Source: a virus. From it: a DNA stretch of 64,000 nt. This document shows, piece after piece, positions 56,526 to 63,761 of this stretch. The notes beneath the pieces are model-generated. The model was given only the letters and a program-made list of their open reading frames with translations, did no database searches and was not told the origin of the DNA. The stretch lies in IMG/VR virus record IMGVR_UViG_3300034073_003340, positions 124,001 through 188,000 of that record; one strand, 5' to 3'. Each line of letters starts with the position of its first letter. Positions within the stretch are counted from its first letter, which is position 1. The position numbers and the translations under genes are program-made.

Positions 56526-57920
56526 TTAAGGTGTTACTACCCATGTTTCAGTAAACGTCGTGGAAGCTGGTTTGTTGTCAGTTCGGTATATATAGAATGG
56601 CACTGCTGTCCCATTTATCGTCACATCTACTTGAAGAGGTCCACTAACCCCCCAGAAGCTACCAGTTCTACCGTTTGGGGCCAAGGCAGAGTCCCATCCT
56701 CCTGGTCCGGGTTGTCCATTACCTTTAATGTTAACTTGATTCATTAAACCATAGCTTACTGGATATGCGTACCAACCGTATTGATCTACTCCTTGGCTAA
56801 GGGTAAAGGTATTATTTCTACTTGCGCTGGTTCCTCGACCACTTAGTGATAATACGAATGCGCTCCAATCAGTTGATGTTGGAGATGGGTTGACATTGTT
56901 GGCTGTAGTTGGATGAGATGCTACCCCAAAGAATGGGAAAATCTGAGGAGCCACGACCGTGACGTTCCTGGTGGCATTTAGAGTAATTCCACGTTCAGTG
57001 AAGGTAGCCCTCACGACTCCACTAGTATTGGTTGATACAACTGGTGCGGTCAGCACGTTGTTATTCAGAGTTCCAATGCTACCGCTAGCAATAGACCAAG
57101 TAGCCTCATTGGTTACCACACGGGTAGATCCATCAGTATAGGTAACCGTGGCCGCATAAGTGCCAGTTCCCGCGCTATTAATGCTGGTAGGACCACTTAC
57201 CGACAAGCTCTGAATCTGTAGAGTTCTGATCAGAAGATTCGTCTGAGCCGTATAGTTTCGGTTTCCGCTATCAACATAATTGGCGGTAACCGTAATAGGA
57301 GTATCTACCAAAACATCGGCGGCCGTAAAAACACCCTGGAGTGTAATAGTTCCTGCGCCTGGGACTGATAAAATATATTCAGTTGGGATGACAACTGCTG
57401 CCGTGCTGGTCAACTGATCGATCAACTCAACTGGAAGATTAACTGTTTTGGTACCAAATACTTGTGTGGGAGTTGGTTCAACAAACTGGAAAGTCTTGAA
57501 ATTCAACATGTCATCAAGAATTTCCTGAATCATTTCACGAATCAGATCATAATCAACAACCCCAGCGGGTCCTTCAGGACCTTGTGGTCCTTGAGGGCCA
57601 ATGGGGCCGCGTGGTCCAGGCTCGCCGGGATCACCTTTGTCGCCTTTAGGACCTTTGGCAATTGTCGCACTATCGGTGAATTCTTGGATTCTCTGAATCG
57701 TAGCATCCACAATAGGAGTAGTTACTCCGGTAAAGATCTTACCATCACCATTGCGAATAACAATTTCGTTTATAGTTGCCGCGCCTTGTTGCGAACTAAC
57801 ATTTTGAGCTCTGATTCGCTCAGCGTTTTCAGCATCGCGATTTGAAGGATCAAGATTAGGAGACTGGCCTAGTGTTGGAAGATAGGTTCCAGGATTTCCT
57901 GGCGTCGGGGTATCAGACAT
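56526..57920 (-). CDS. Collagen-like and Ig-like tail fibre (464 aa)
   Basis: N-terminus TPGNPGTYLPTLGQSPNLD and DPSNRDAENAERIRAQN is clearly paralogous to the N-terminus of the fibre at 19334, so both probably plug into the same virion site. A single collagen-like run ([16 protein letters not shown]) and a short coiled coil (LIREMIQEILDDML) lead to bacterial Ig-like domains (ISLSV-type: SLSVSGPTSINSAGTGTY) and a C-terminal tip. First gene of virion block 2's fibre group. Confidence 0.8.
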   Translation of the reverse strand: MSDTPTPGNPGTYLPTLGQSPNLDPSNRDAENAERIRAQNVSSQQGAATINEIVIRNGDGKIFTGVTTPIVDATIQRIQEFTDSATIAKGPKGDKGDPGEPGPRGPIGPQGPQGPEGPAGVVDYDLIREMIQEILDDMLNFKTFQFVEPTPTQVFGTKTVNLPVELIDQLTSTAAVVIPTEYILSVPGAGTITLQGVFTAADVLVDTPITVTANYVDSGNRNYTAQTNLLIRTLQIQSLSVSGPTSINSAGTGTYAATVTYTDGSTRVVTNEATWSIASGSIGTLNNNVLTAPVVSTNTSGVVRATFTERGITLNATRNVTVVAPQIFPFFGVASHPTTANNVNPSPTSTDWSAFVLSLSGRGTSASRNNTFTLSQGVDQYGWYAYPVSYGLMNQVNIKGNGQPGPGGWDSALAPNGRTGSFWGVSGPLQVDVTINGTAVPFYIYRTDNKPASTTFTETWVVTP

Positions 57921-57947
57921 CTCGATCTCCTTAGAGAGGATTTCTGA

Positions 57948-57954
57948 TATTTAG
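57948..57954 (-). promoter_or_regulatory. CTAAATA late motif upstream of fibre
   Basis: Minus strand CTAAATATC 27 nt before ATG 57920; identical octamer and surroundings to the paralogous fibre at 22021. Confidence 0.5.
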
Positions 57955-57961
57955 CTAGACT

Positions 57962-58225
57962 TTACTTCTTGGTGGTTGGTGCCACGAACGCTGGGTTAGT
58001 AACTCTATGAAGGGCGCCGCAGCTAGCACAGTAAAAGTCTACTGATCTGAATATCATGTTTTTGGATTCAAAAACAGTCTTGGTATTACATTTGTGACAA
58101 GTGAAATTCCAAGGCCCAAGATGCATCTGCTGATTGACATCTGTTACCATTGCTACCGCGGGACGTAATGCTAAATCTCCGCGTGATGATTGAACAGCGT
58201 TTGGAAAATGGATAATCTCACCCAT
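57962..58225 (-). CDS. Zinc-ribbon protein (87 aa)
   Basis: Begins MGEIIHFPNAVQSSRGD. A CHKC...CASC four-cysteine zinc ribbon with spacing of about 23 residues, preceded by LGPWNFT and followed by GALHRVTNP. Zinc ribbons of this kind occur in transcription or nucleic-acid-binding proteins. CTAAATA lies 38 nt upstream. Confidence 0.65.
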   Translation of the reverse strand: MGEIIHFPNAVQSSRGDLALRPAVAMVTDVNQQMHLGPWNFTCHKCNTKTVFESKNMIFRSVDFYCASCGALHRVTNPAFVAPTTKK

Positions 58226-58263
58226 AGCTTACTCACTTATTACTCCAGTAGGCTGCTCGCAAA

Positions 58264-58270
58264 TATTTAG
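58264..58270 (-). promoter_or_regulatory. CTAAATA late motif upstream of zinc-ribbon gene
   Basis: Minus strand CTAAATATT about 38 nt before ATG 58225. The rest of 58226-58416 holds no gene that I can support. Confidence 0.4.
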
Positions 58271-58416
58271 TGGCTATTTCCGGATTGTGAACCACGTACT
58301 TTGCTCCTTTCTTTCTGTGATAACTTGACATCAAAAGAATTCACTCGTATTAGAAACGGATCTTGTTGGTGGTCTGACCTATTATCGGATTGCCTAATCT
58401 AGCTCTGTGGACGAAT

Positions 58417-58578
58417 ATGAGGTTCTGGCTCTTTTGCCTCCAAGAAGATTCCTACTTGCCGGAAATGACAGGATTTAATAGCGTTGCCGGGGTAGAGGAC
58501 ATTAAACGCGTCTACAGAAAAGCAAGGTTGCTGACTAGAGCCAGGACTTATTCCGCTAGTCATAAGCCAACCCCATAG
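58417..58578 (+). CDS. Possible small ORF (53 aa)
   Basis: ATG with GTGGA upstream opens MRFWLFCLQEDSYLPEM, then GFNSVAGVEDIKRVYRKARL and a basic end. No family recognised. The only candidate in the 430-nt gap between 58226 and 58656. May not be translated. Confidence 0.3.
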   Translation: MRFWLFCLQEDSYLPEMTGFNSVAGVEDIKRVYRKARLLTRARTYSASHKPTP

Positions 58579-58656
58579 GTCTTAGTCATTGGGGGACCGG
58601 TCAAATAGGGCCCTGTCCCCTTTACTCTACCCCACTTTGGTCATCCTAGGGTAAAT

Positions 58657-58881
58657 ATGCCTGGTGCAGAGCAAGAATTCTGTCCTACAACCATTAAAGA
58701 TATTGTATCTGAGCTCGAATTTTTAGTAGAGTTGGGTAAGAGAGGATATACCCATGCTCACCTTTTTGGCGAAACTGATACTAATAATCACTGGATTGTT
58801 GTCAGGTCTGAGTTTTCTGATTTTTCTATTGTTTACCCTATTAGCAGTTTTCATGCTAGTCCATGCTTGGCTAGACCGTGA
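58657..58881 (+). CDS. Small ORF overlapping a membrane protein (74 aa)
   Basis: ATG with AGGG 5 nt upstream gives MPGAEQEFCPTTIKDIVSEL. Its last 128 nt overlap the next gene in another frame. The N-terminal half looks protein-like, while the C-terminal half could be only a consequence of the overlap. Confidence 0.35.
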   Translation: MPGAEQEFCPTTIKDIVSELEFLVELGKRGYTHAHLFGETDTNNHWIVVRSEFSDFSIVYPISSFHASPCLARP

Positions 58882-58993
58882 TTTTGATTTCAAGGATCGC
58901 TTTCTGATGACAGGTATCCTTGGCTTTTCTGTTATGTGGGGTAGCTTGTTGACGTATCTAGCCGGATCTTTTACCGTCTACTGCTTGACATGA
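58754..58993 (+). CDS. Small two-helix membrane protein (79 aa)
   Basis: AGAGGA 7 nt before ATG. MLTFLAKLILIITGLLSGLS and FLIFLLFTLLAVFMLVHAWL form hydrophobic segments, then a charged loop DRDFDFKDR and a second hydrophobic stretch (GFSVMWGSLLTYLAGSF). Function unknown; a small membrane protein at the head of the early-type array. Confidence 0.5.
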   Translation: MLTFLAKLILIITGLLSGLSFLIFLLFTLLAVFMLVHAWLDRDFDFKDRFLMTGILGFSVMWGSLLTYLAGSFTVYCLT

Positions 58994-59047
58994 AAAATAT
59001 TGCTTTCTTGTGCTGCACCGCAATATGGGTGGTACAAGGAGTTCAAA

Positions 59048-59158
59048 ATGTTTCTACTAGAAGTCACTGTAACGTTCAATCTCGCTCTTGTTATCGCATA
59101 CACCGCATACGCTGCCTATAACGCCAGTGTAATGAGACAGGATCAATCCAAAGGCTGA
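59048..59158 (+). CDS. Tiny membrane peptide (36 aa)
   Basis: AAGGAG 6 nt before ATG. MFLLEVTVTFNLALVIAYTA followed by a Y/A-rich helix and a polar end (MRQDQSKG). Single membrane helix likely. Function unknown. Confidence 0.5.
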   Translation: MFLLEVTVTFNLALVIAYTAYAAYNASVMRQDQSKG

Positions 59159-59180
59159 TCTGATAATCTTAGTGACATAA

Positions 59181-59213
59181 ATTCCTTTCAGTGTAAAATA
59201 TACTGAAAGGAAT
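59181..59213 (+). promoter_or_regulatory. Perfect hairpin covering Shine-Dalgarno and start codon
   Basis: ATTCCTTTCAGT pairs with ACTGAAAGGAAT over 12 bp with a 9-nt A/T-rich loop. The 3' arm contains AAAGGA and the first two bases of ATG 59212. It should block initiation unless melted or bound. Confidence 0.55.
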
Positions 59214-59520
59214 GGATGTGGATACGTTAGATCAAGACGAGCATAATCCCAGTATGCTCCAATCAGAAAAAATTTCAAATAGTCGCAGCATCACCAGAGA
59301 GCCTCATATATTCAGGCTCACTCAAAGCTTTCTACCTGGCGGTGGAGTCAACATCGTCATAGTTAGCTTTGACGGTTCTATCGTTCATATCCTACAAAAC
59401 GATGACTATTGGAATAGCGAATTCAAGTGTGGCGAGAACCGCATATACGTCAAGGGTTATTGGGATCTCTTGGACAACAATATCTATCTTGGTGAAAGAG
59501 TAAACGACCAGTCATGGTAG
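59212..59520 (+). CDS. Unknown 102-residue protein with masked start
   Basis: Begins MDVDTLDQDEHNPSMLQSEK (acidic, probably flexible), then a strand-rich part (VNIVIVSFDGSIVHILQND, NRIYVKGYWDLLDNNIYLG). It lacks the FKL motif but heads the FKL array, and the next gene overlaps its stop. GTG 59218 is an alternative start with better spacing. Confidence 0.5.
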   Translation: MDVDTLDQDEHNPSMLQSEKISNSRSITREPHIFRLTQSFLPGGGVNIVIVSFDGSIVHILQNDDYWNSEFKCGENRIYVKGYWDLLDNNIYLGERVNDQSW

Positions 59521-59720
59521 TTGAAAAATTTAGCCAAGTCTGGCCTTACGTTGTAAGGATTCAGGAAGGTATCTCTTACGACGAGATACTCGCTTGGGCG
59601 TTTACTCGCGCTGAGTCCATGGGTCTCGAGTCACGTGATATCTATACTAGCTTTTCACGTCTTCATTTTGGTTTCAAAGACAAACAAATAGCCATGGAGT
59701 TTAAACTCCGATTTGGTTGA
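59514..59720 (+). CDS. FKL-family protein (68 aa)
   Basis: Among the shortest copies: strand WPYVVRIQEGI, helix YDEILAWAFTRAES, terminal FGFKDKQIAMEFKLRFG. Its stop codon forms part of the TTGACA for the next gene. Function unknown. Confidence 0.7.
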   Translation: MVVEKFSQVWPYVVRIQEGISYDEILAWAFTRAESMGLESRDIYTSFSRLHFGFKDKQIAMEFKLRFG

Positions 59721-59744
59721 CAGTTTATCTGAATGCGCTATTAT
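59717..59744 (+). promoter_or_regulatory. Sigma70-like promoter inside the FKL array
   Basis: TTGACA (59717-59722), spacer 16, TATTAT. Its -10 ends 3 or 6 nt before the tandem ATGs at 59748 and 59751, predicting a leaderless mRNA for the distal array. Confidence 0.65.
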
Positions 59745-59747
59745 GGT

Positions 59748-59984
59748 ATGATGCGCCAGATCGTAAGCAAATATCGTGAATTTCCGATCGCGTTGGAATG
59801 GAATTCCAACTCAAAAGATAGCGACTTTTCACAATGGAAAAACGATCTTGGACTCAGATATAACCGTGACTACATTCTATTCGAATATGAAGAGCAACGT
59901 CATCCTGCCAAATATTCAACAGCAGTAGCCTTCAAGAACAAAGACAACGCTTTGCTTTACAAAATCAGGTTTGCTGGACTATGA
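59748..59984 (+). CDS. FKL-family protein, leaderless start (78 aa)
   Basis: The tandem ATG ATG at 59748 and 59751 follows the promoter; the earlier in-frame ATG 59733 lies upstream of the predicted transcription start. Strand REFPIALEWNSNSK, helix FSQWKNDLG, end FKNKDNALLYKIRFAGL. Function unknown. Confidence 0.68.
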   Translation: MMRQIVSKYREFPIALEWNSNSKDSDFSQWKNDLGLRYNRDYILFEYEEQRHPAKYSTAVAFKNKDNALLYKIRFAGL

Positions 59985-60505
59985 TCGGTTGGTCATATAG
60001 AAACATCTTCATTCCATTGAAGACTATCACCCACACATACCAAGATGGTTTTACTATGCGGCCGGAAGTTTACGATTGGCTAGATAGAAATCATGGCTGG
60101 GATGGACCGGATCGCTACTTTGTTAGTGATCCCAACGAAGCACGTCCGTTTGAAACATGGCAAAACGTTGATAACGAATGGGCTAAGATGATATTCAATC
60201 ATCCCGAAATGGCCTATCAGTTTTTATTAGCGTTCACCGACCTAACACCCGAACACAAATATCAGGTAAAGATCTCCATTCCAACTCATTATTGGACTAA
60301 GAGGAATGACATCGTTTGCGCAATGGCATCGCAATTGATCTTTCTGGCTCAACGTGGCTTGGTAGAAGATAAAGACTTTGTCTGGTCTATGATCAAAATG
60401 AGTTATGAAGATCTTGATCTCAATGAGGAAAATAGCGAGATCGTTTTTTCTTTCTTAGATCGTAGTGCCGCTCTCATGTTCAAATTGTCTTGGGGTGGAT
60501 CATGA
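59981..60505 (+). CDS. FKL-family protein, longest copy, possibly duplicated (174 aa)
   Basis: Two half-domains: the first has PEVYDWLDRNHGW and FNHPEMAYQFLLAF (a degenerate FKL motif), the second VCAMASQLIFLAQR and FLDRSAALMFKLSWGGS. This suggests an internal duplication. Start overlaps the previous stop (ATGA). Function unknown. Confidence 0.68.
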   Translation: MIGWSYRNIFIPLKTITHTYQDGFTMRPEVYDWLDRNHGWDGPDRYFVSDPNEARPFETWQNVDNEWAKMIFNHPEMAYQFLLAFTDLTPEHKYQVKISIPTHYWTKRNDIVCAMASQLIFLAQRGLVEDKDFVWSMIKMSYEDLDLNEENSEIVFSFLDRSAALMFKLSWGGS

Positions 60506-60729
60506 TCTCTTCGGATATCATAGCATCAGGAAGGTATCATCAAGTCAACATACCATTTTGTGATGATAGTCTATATGGCAACGAGGTGATCAGCTGGCTA
60601 ACCGAACACGGTATCAAGTGGCATCTGGATTTTGATTTTGATATGAATGGCGGTCAGATTGGGTATTGTTCCTTTTTCTTTAGATCAAGAAAACATGCCA
60701 TCTGGACCGCACTGGTCTGGCTATCATGA
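60502..60729 (+). CDS. FKL-family protein (75 aa)
   Basis: ATGA overlap, Shine-Dalgarno GGGGTGG from the upstream W-G-G codons. Strand YHQVNIPFCDD, helix NEVISWLTEHGIK, end FRSRKHAIWTALVWLS, where FKL becomes TAL. Function unknown. Confidence 0.65.
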   Translation: MISSDIIASGRYHQVNIPFCDDSLYGNEVISWLTEHGIKWHLDFDFDMNGGQIGYCSFFFRSRKHAIWTALVWLS

Positions 60730-60971
60730 AAAGAATGAACAAAGACGAATGGTTGCGAGAATGCCCTTACCATTTTCTAATAGTAAACAGTCTAGACATT
60801 GACGCAGCCATTGAGTGGTGCTTGGACTCTCTTGAGCCAAGAGAGTGGTTTGTTGTAGAAAACTCTTCCATTTTTGATCCTTCAACTATGGAAAGAACTT
60901 CCGAAATGCTTTTTGCTTTTAGACACAAAAAGCACGCTATGATTTTCAAACTTAGATGGTGGAAAATCTAA
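60726..60971 (+). CDS. FKL-family protein (81 aa)
   Basis: ATGA overlap. Strand YHFLIVNSLD, helix DAAIEWCLDSLEPR, terminal FRHKKHAMIFKLRWWKI. Acidic/polar middle. Function unknown. Confidence 0.7.
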   Translation: MKRMNKDEWLRECPYHFLIVNSLDIDAAIEWCLDSLEPREWFVVENSSIFDPSTMERTSEMLFAFRHKKHAMIFKLRWWKI

Positions 60972-61010
60972 ATATTGATTTGTTGAATACCATCGCTCTA
61001 GATATTCCAT

Positions 61011-61283
61011 ATGAACGCCGCATTAGAGCTAAATCTGAATCCAGAATTCAAGCATATCGTATGGGTCAAAATGGATGGCCACATCATGAGCGAATCAGCG
61101 CAGGAACAGCGAGACCAGCTAGCTGTGTGGTTTCTTCGTAGCAACATCGAGGAATCCGACATTGAAAGTGTCTACGCCACTATCGATGAAAATAAGCCAT
61201 CATGGAAGATTCCTGCCACTCATATGATCTTCGCTTTCAAAGACCCTCAGAAAGCCGCGCTGTTTAAGCTTGCCTGGGGATAA
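61011..61283 (+). CDS. FKL-family protein (90 aa)
   Basis: Strand FKHIVWVKMDGH, helix RDQLAVWFLRSNIEE, end FKDPQKAALFKLAWG. It starts 39 nt after the previous stop. An overlapping frame from ATG 60956 encodes a different sequence and is probably not used. Function unknown. Confidence 0.68.
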   Translation: MNAALELNLNPEFKHIVWVKMDGHIMSESAQEQRDQLAVWFLRSNIEESDIESVYATIDENKPSWKIPATHMIFAFKDPQKAALFKLAWG

Positions 61284-61291
61284 AATAGAAC

Positions 61292-61522
61292 ATGGAAGAA
61301 ATCTATGTAAAAACCCGCAAGCTCACCATGGCTAATCTTGAGAATGTCAGCAAATGGCTTGATGACAATGTCACTGGTCCCGTAACGATAAGAGGCACTC
61401 ATTACCGAACTTATATCCAGCAATATTGCGGAGAAAACGATGGTAACAAAAAAATCCACGTCTTAAAAGTCAGTTTTTTCAACGAAACAGATGCTCGTCA
61501 CTTTTTGATGGCTTGGGGTTGA
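61292..61522 (+). CDS. FKL-family protein (76 aa)
   Basis: Strand MEEIYVKTRKLTM, helix LENVSKWLDDNVTG, end FFNETDARHFLMAWG, in which K-L becomes L-M. Starts 8 nt after the previous stop with TAAAAT near it. Function unknown. Confidence 0.68.
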   Translation: MEEIYVKTRKLTMANLENVSKWLDDNVTGPVTIRGTHYRTYIQQYCGENDGNKKIHVLKVSFFNETDARHFLMAWG

Positions 61523-61546
61523 CAAATCACCTCTTTTTGCTAAAAC
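61519..61546 (+). promoter_or_regulatory. Sigma70-like promoter within the FKL array
   Basis: TTGACA, spacer 16, TAAAAC; overlaps the preceding stop codon. Leader of about 12 nt carries AGGAGG for ATG 61565. Confidence 0.55.
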
Positions 61547-61564
61547 GTGGCGAAAGGAGGACAT

Positions 61565-61810
61565 ATGGCTGACTTGCGTGATATACCTGAGATCTACCCC
61601 AATGAGGTTACACTCAAGCATCAAGGCCGCCGCTATGACGTCAGCCTCGCAGTCGTCAAATGGCTTGAGTCCCACAAGATCATGAATATCGAGGATTTTC
61701 ACCTCGAGATGAATTTCTCTGAAGACAAGATCGCAGTTCTATTCAAGAAGAAAAAGAACGCCAAGATCTTCAAGAAAAACAAAAAGACTATTCGTGAGTC
61801 GGTCAATTGA
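61565..61810 (+). CDS. Degenerate FKL-family protein with lysine-rich end (81 aa)
   Basis: Strong AGGAGG 4 nt before ATG. Helix LAVVKWLESHKIM fits, then the motif degenerates to FKKKKNAKIFKKNKKT, a polylysine tail instead of L-x-W-G. May bind nucleic acid. Codon use is more GC-rich than its neighbours. Function un known. Confidence 0.6.
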   Translation: MADLRDIPEIYPNEVTLKHQGRRYDVSLAVVKWLESHKIMNIEDFHLEMNFSEDKIAVLFKKKKNAKIFKKNKKTIRESVN

Positions 61811-62103
61811 CAACCCACGTCGGTGTCTGGCTTGGTCCAACCCAGGAGGGTATGGACAAACTAGGCAAAATTACCAAATGGCTGAGTGAAGGAAACTTCG
61901 TACCAGCCTATAGTATGACAGATCTAGTTTGGGGCAAGAACAAATATTTCTCTCGTCTCACTCAAAATAAAACAAATCCATTTTCCTACACAGTGTCAGA
62001 ATCTTGTCCGCCAGACGAGATTAATGCTGATTTTTACCTTCACGTTTATTTTAAGTCAGCAGAAGATGCCCTACTTTTCAAGCTTACATGGGGTGGACAA
62101 TGA
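61807..62103 (+). CDS. FKL-family protein, TTG start (98 aa)
   Basis: TTGA start/stop overlap. Strand THVGVWLGPTQE, helix KLGKITKWLSEG, end YFKSAEDALLFKLTWGG, a full match to the consensus. Function unknown. Confidence 0.7.
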   Translation: MTTHVGVWLGPTQEGMDKLGKITKWLSEGNFVPAYSMTDLVWGKNKYFSRLTQNKTNPFSYTVSESCPPDEINADFYLHVYFKSAEDALLFKLTWGGQ

Positions 62104-62456
62104 AAGTTTGGCCAGGCTCTACAGTTGATACTCGACTAACAAAGGTCGAAGTGCCGTTACCGCATAGTCAGCTGGTTCTGAATAAACATATTCGCGAAAC
62201 CGCCCCGGAGATTCAACATCTCCTATTCATGCCTGAAATGGACTTGTGGTTTCAAGACCATAATCTCAATAGGGCGCCTGATCCTGTTGATGTTTATAAG
62301 AACTCTGGCTATGATTTCGCAACTGACCGACGGATCATAAACGTTCGGGGTCTTGGATCAGTAGGCGGTTGGGTCAAGGAAACCAATCAGATCAATTTTT
62401 ACTTTCTGGACCCCAAGATGGCTGTTTTGTTCAAACTAGTGTGGTGCGGCCAATGA
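62100..62456 (+). CDS. FKL-family protein (118 aa)
   Basis: ATGA overlap with GGGGTGG Shine-Dalgarno. Longer N-terminal part with TKVEVPLPHSQLVLNKHIRE, and end FLDPKMAVLFKLVWCGQ, where the first G of W-G-G is C. Function unknown. Confidence 0.7.
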   Translation: MKVWPGSTVDTRLTKVEVPLPHSQLVLNKHIRETAPEIQHLLFMPEMDLWFQDHNLNRAPDPVDVYKNSGYDFATDRRIINVRGLGSVGGWVKETNQINFYFLDPKMAVLFKLVWCGQ

Positions 62457-62677
62457 CAAAGAAGGAATGGCCATATAGGGTAACCGCAGTGGTTCATGAG
62501 CTCAAATTCAGAGAGCTGTTGACATGGCTTCATGATGCCGGCCATACTCTTCACGCTACGGTGAAATTTGGAAAACAACATCGTCTAACCATAGATAGTC
62601 CTATGGTAAAACAGGAAGTTGCTTTCAAGGACGGAAATCAAGCAATGATATTCAAACTAGCGTGGGGTGGAAAATGA
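62453..62677 (+). CDS. FKL-family protein (74 aa)
   Basis: ATGA overlap. A compact example of the fold: strand WPYRVTAVVHEL, helix FRELLTWLHDAGH, strand LHATVKFGKQ, end FKDGNQAMIFKLAWGGK. Function unknown. Confidence 0.72.
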   Translation: MTKKEWPYRVTAVVHELKFRELLTWLHDAGHTLHATVKFGKQHRLTIDSPMVKQEVAFKDGNQAMIFKLAWGGK

Positions 62678-62934
62678 CACCTCAACAAAAGGCAATGGCG
62701 CAAATTCTTCAAGTCACCTTGTTTAAGTTGGCAGAAGAAACCCATCAAATATTAGATCGACTCCGTCAAAGATATCCTGATTCACGAGAAAGATTTGACC
62801 TTTTGAGTCGGCAAGTAGAAACTGCCGTTGATAGGACTCTTGAAGATTATCATACCAACGGTAGAAATTTTTCAGTTCAAGAAATGGACAAGATCCATTC
62901 TGATATTATTGAGATAAGACGTCTCCTTGGGTAA
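62674..62934 (+). CDS. Unknown helical protein in the FKL array (86 aa)
   Basis: ATGA overlap, GGGGTGG Shine-Dalgarno. All-helical: MTPQQKAMAQILQVTLFKLA, then RLRQRYPDSRERFDLLSRQ and DKIHSDIIEIRRLLG. It lacks the family motif, so it is a guest gene or an extreme divergence. Function unknown. Confidence 0.6.
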   Translation: MTPQQKAMAQILQVTLFKLAEETHQILDRLRQRYPDSRERFDLLSRQVETAVDRTLEDYHTNGRNFSVQEMDKIHSDIIEIRRLLG

Positions 62935-63220
62935 AGAAACATATCTTGGTGTACAATGGACAACTGTTTTGATCCCTATTACCTCCATGGTTTGCGTAAC
63001 AAAATTGGCCTACGATGGATATGGCAAATATGATGTATTGAATTTGCCCGAAGACATGGAGAATTGGCTTTACAGCGAAACTGATGGCATACAGCACTCC
63101 AGAGTAGATAAGAGACACTGGTGGTGGGATATTGATGATATAGACCATGTTAAATTTTACTTTAGAGACGTCTCTACTGCTATCAAGTTCAAATTAACAT
63201 GGGGTGGCGTATGTCGCTGA
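62927..63220 (+). CDS. FKL-family protein, TTG start (97 aa)
   Basis: TTG at 62927 overlaps the previous stop. Strand WTTVLIPITSMVCV, helix PEDMENWLYSETDG, end YFRDVSTAIKFKLTWGG followed by VCR. Function unknown. Confidence 0.68.
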   Translation: MGKETYLGVQWTTVLIPITSMVCVTKLAYDGYGKYDVLNLPEDMENWLYSETDGIQHSRVDKRHWWWDIDDIDHVKFYFRDVSTAIKFKLTWGGVCR

Positions 63221-63540
63221 TACTCTGGGATAGTGATAATCCCCTTAAAGTTATCATCACACAGGCCATTGATTACAATCAATTAGTTTTGCGAGAACCT
63301 CGGTCGGACGCTGAAAAAGAAGAGAGGCGCAACAGAAGAAATAAACAAACGTCTTCAGAAAAGCTACGTGATCTATTTTGGGAGACTTTTCAGGCACATT
63401 GGCGGGCTTCTCCTTTTTATTCGTGGTTTGAAGAGTTCTGCCCGGGTTATAAAGTATTCAAGATGTCTGGAACCGATAGTGTGTCCATTGAGTTCGCAGA
63501 TCACAGACAGGCGGTCCTATTCAAATTGACATGGGGGTAG
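63211..63540 (+). CDS. FKL-family protein (109 aa)
   Basis: Start at 63211 (MSLILWDSDNPLKVI) just behind GGGGTGG; a charged segment (EKEERRNRRNKQ) is inserted before the helix, and the end is FADHRQAVLFKLTWG. Function unknown. Confidence 0.7.
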   Translation: MSLILWDSDNPLKVIITQAIDYNQLVLREPRSDAEKEERRNRRNKQTSSEKLRDLFWETFQAHWRASPFYSWFEEFCPGYKVFKMSGTDSVSIEFADHRQAVLFKLTWG

Positions 63541-63542
63541 GC

Positions 63543-63761
63543 GTGAGCGGCTGTATTCTACCTTTTGATAAAGTGGCCAGCTATGACTGGAATAGAGAAA
63601 TCAAAGTCCTTATAAACGAGGATATACGGATTTGGCTATCTGAACACCAGGGTTCATATGTTTGGTTGATCAACTCAGTATCACATATCGAAAGCTGGCA
63701 GGTATCCTTTGAATTCGTTAATCACTCTGACTTGGTGTTGTTCAAATTGACTTTTGGTTAA
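63543..63761 (+). CDS. FKL-family protein, GTG start (72 aa)
   Basis: GTG 63543 has GGGGG 5 nt upstream in the previous terminal codons; ATG 63531 lacks a site. Strand REIKVLINEDI, helix NEDIRIWLSEHQGS, end FVNHSDLVLFKLTFG. Its last codons contribute the -35 of the next promoter. Function unknown. Confidence 0.68.
   Translation: MSGCILPFDKVASYDWNREIKVLINEDIRIWLSEHQGSYVWLINSVSHIESWQVSFEFVNHSDLVLFKLTFG

Noticed and set aside
60956-61141. 61-codon frame starting inside the FKL gene that ends at 60971
   Set aside because: No FKL motif or ribosome site; it overlaps the better-supported FKL gene at 61011 over most of its length.
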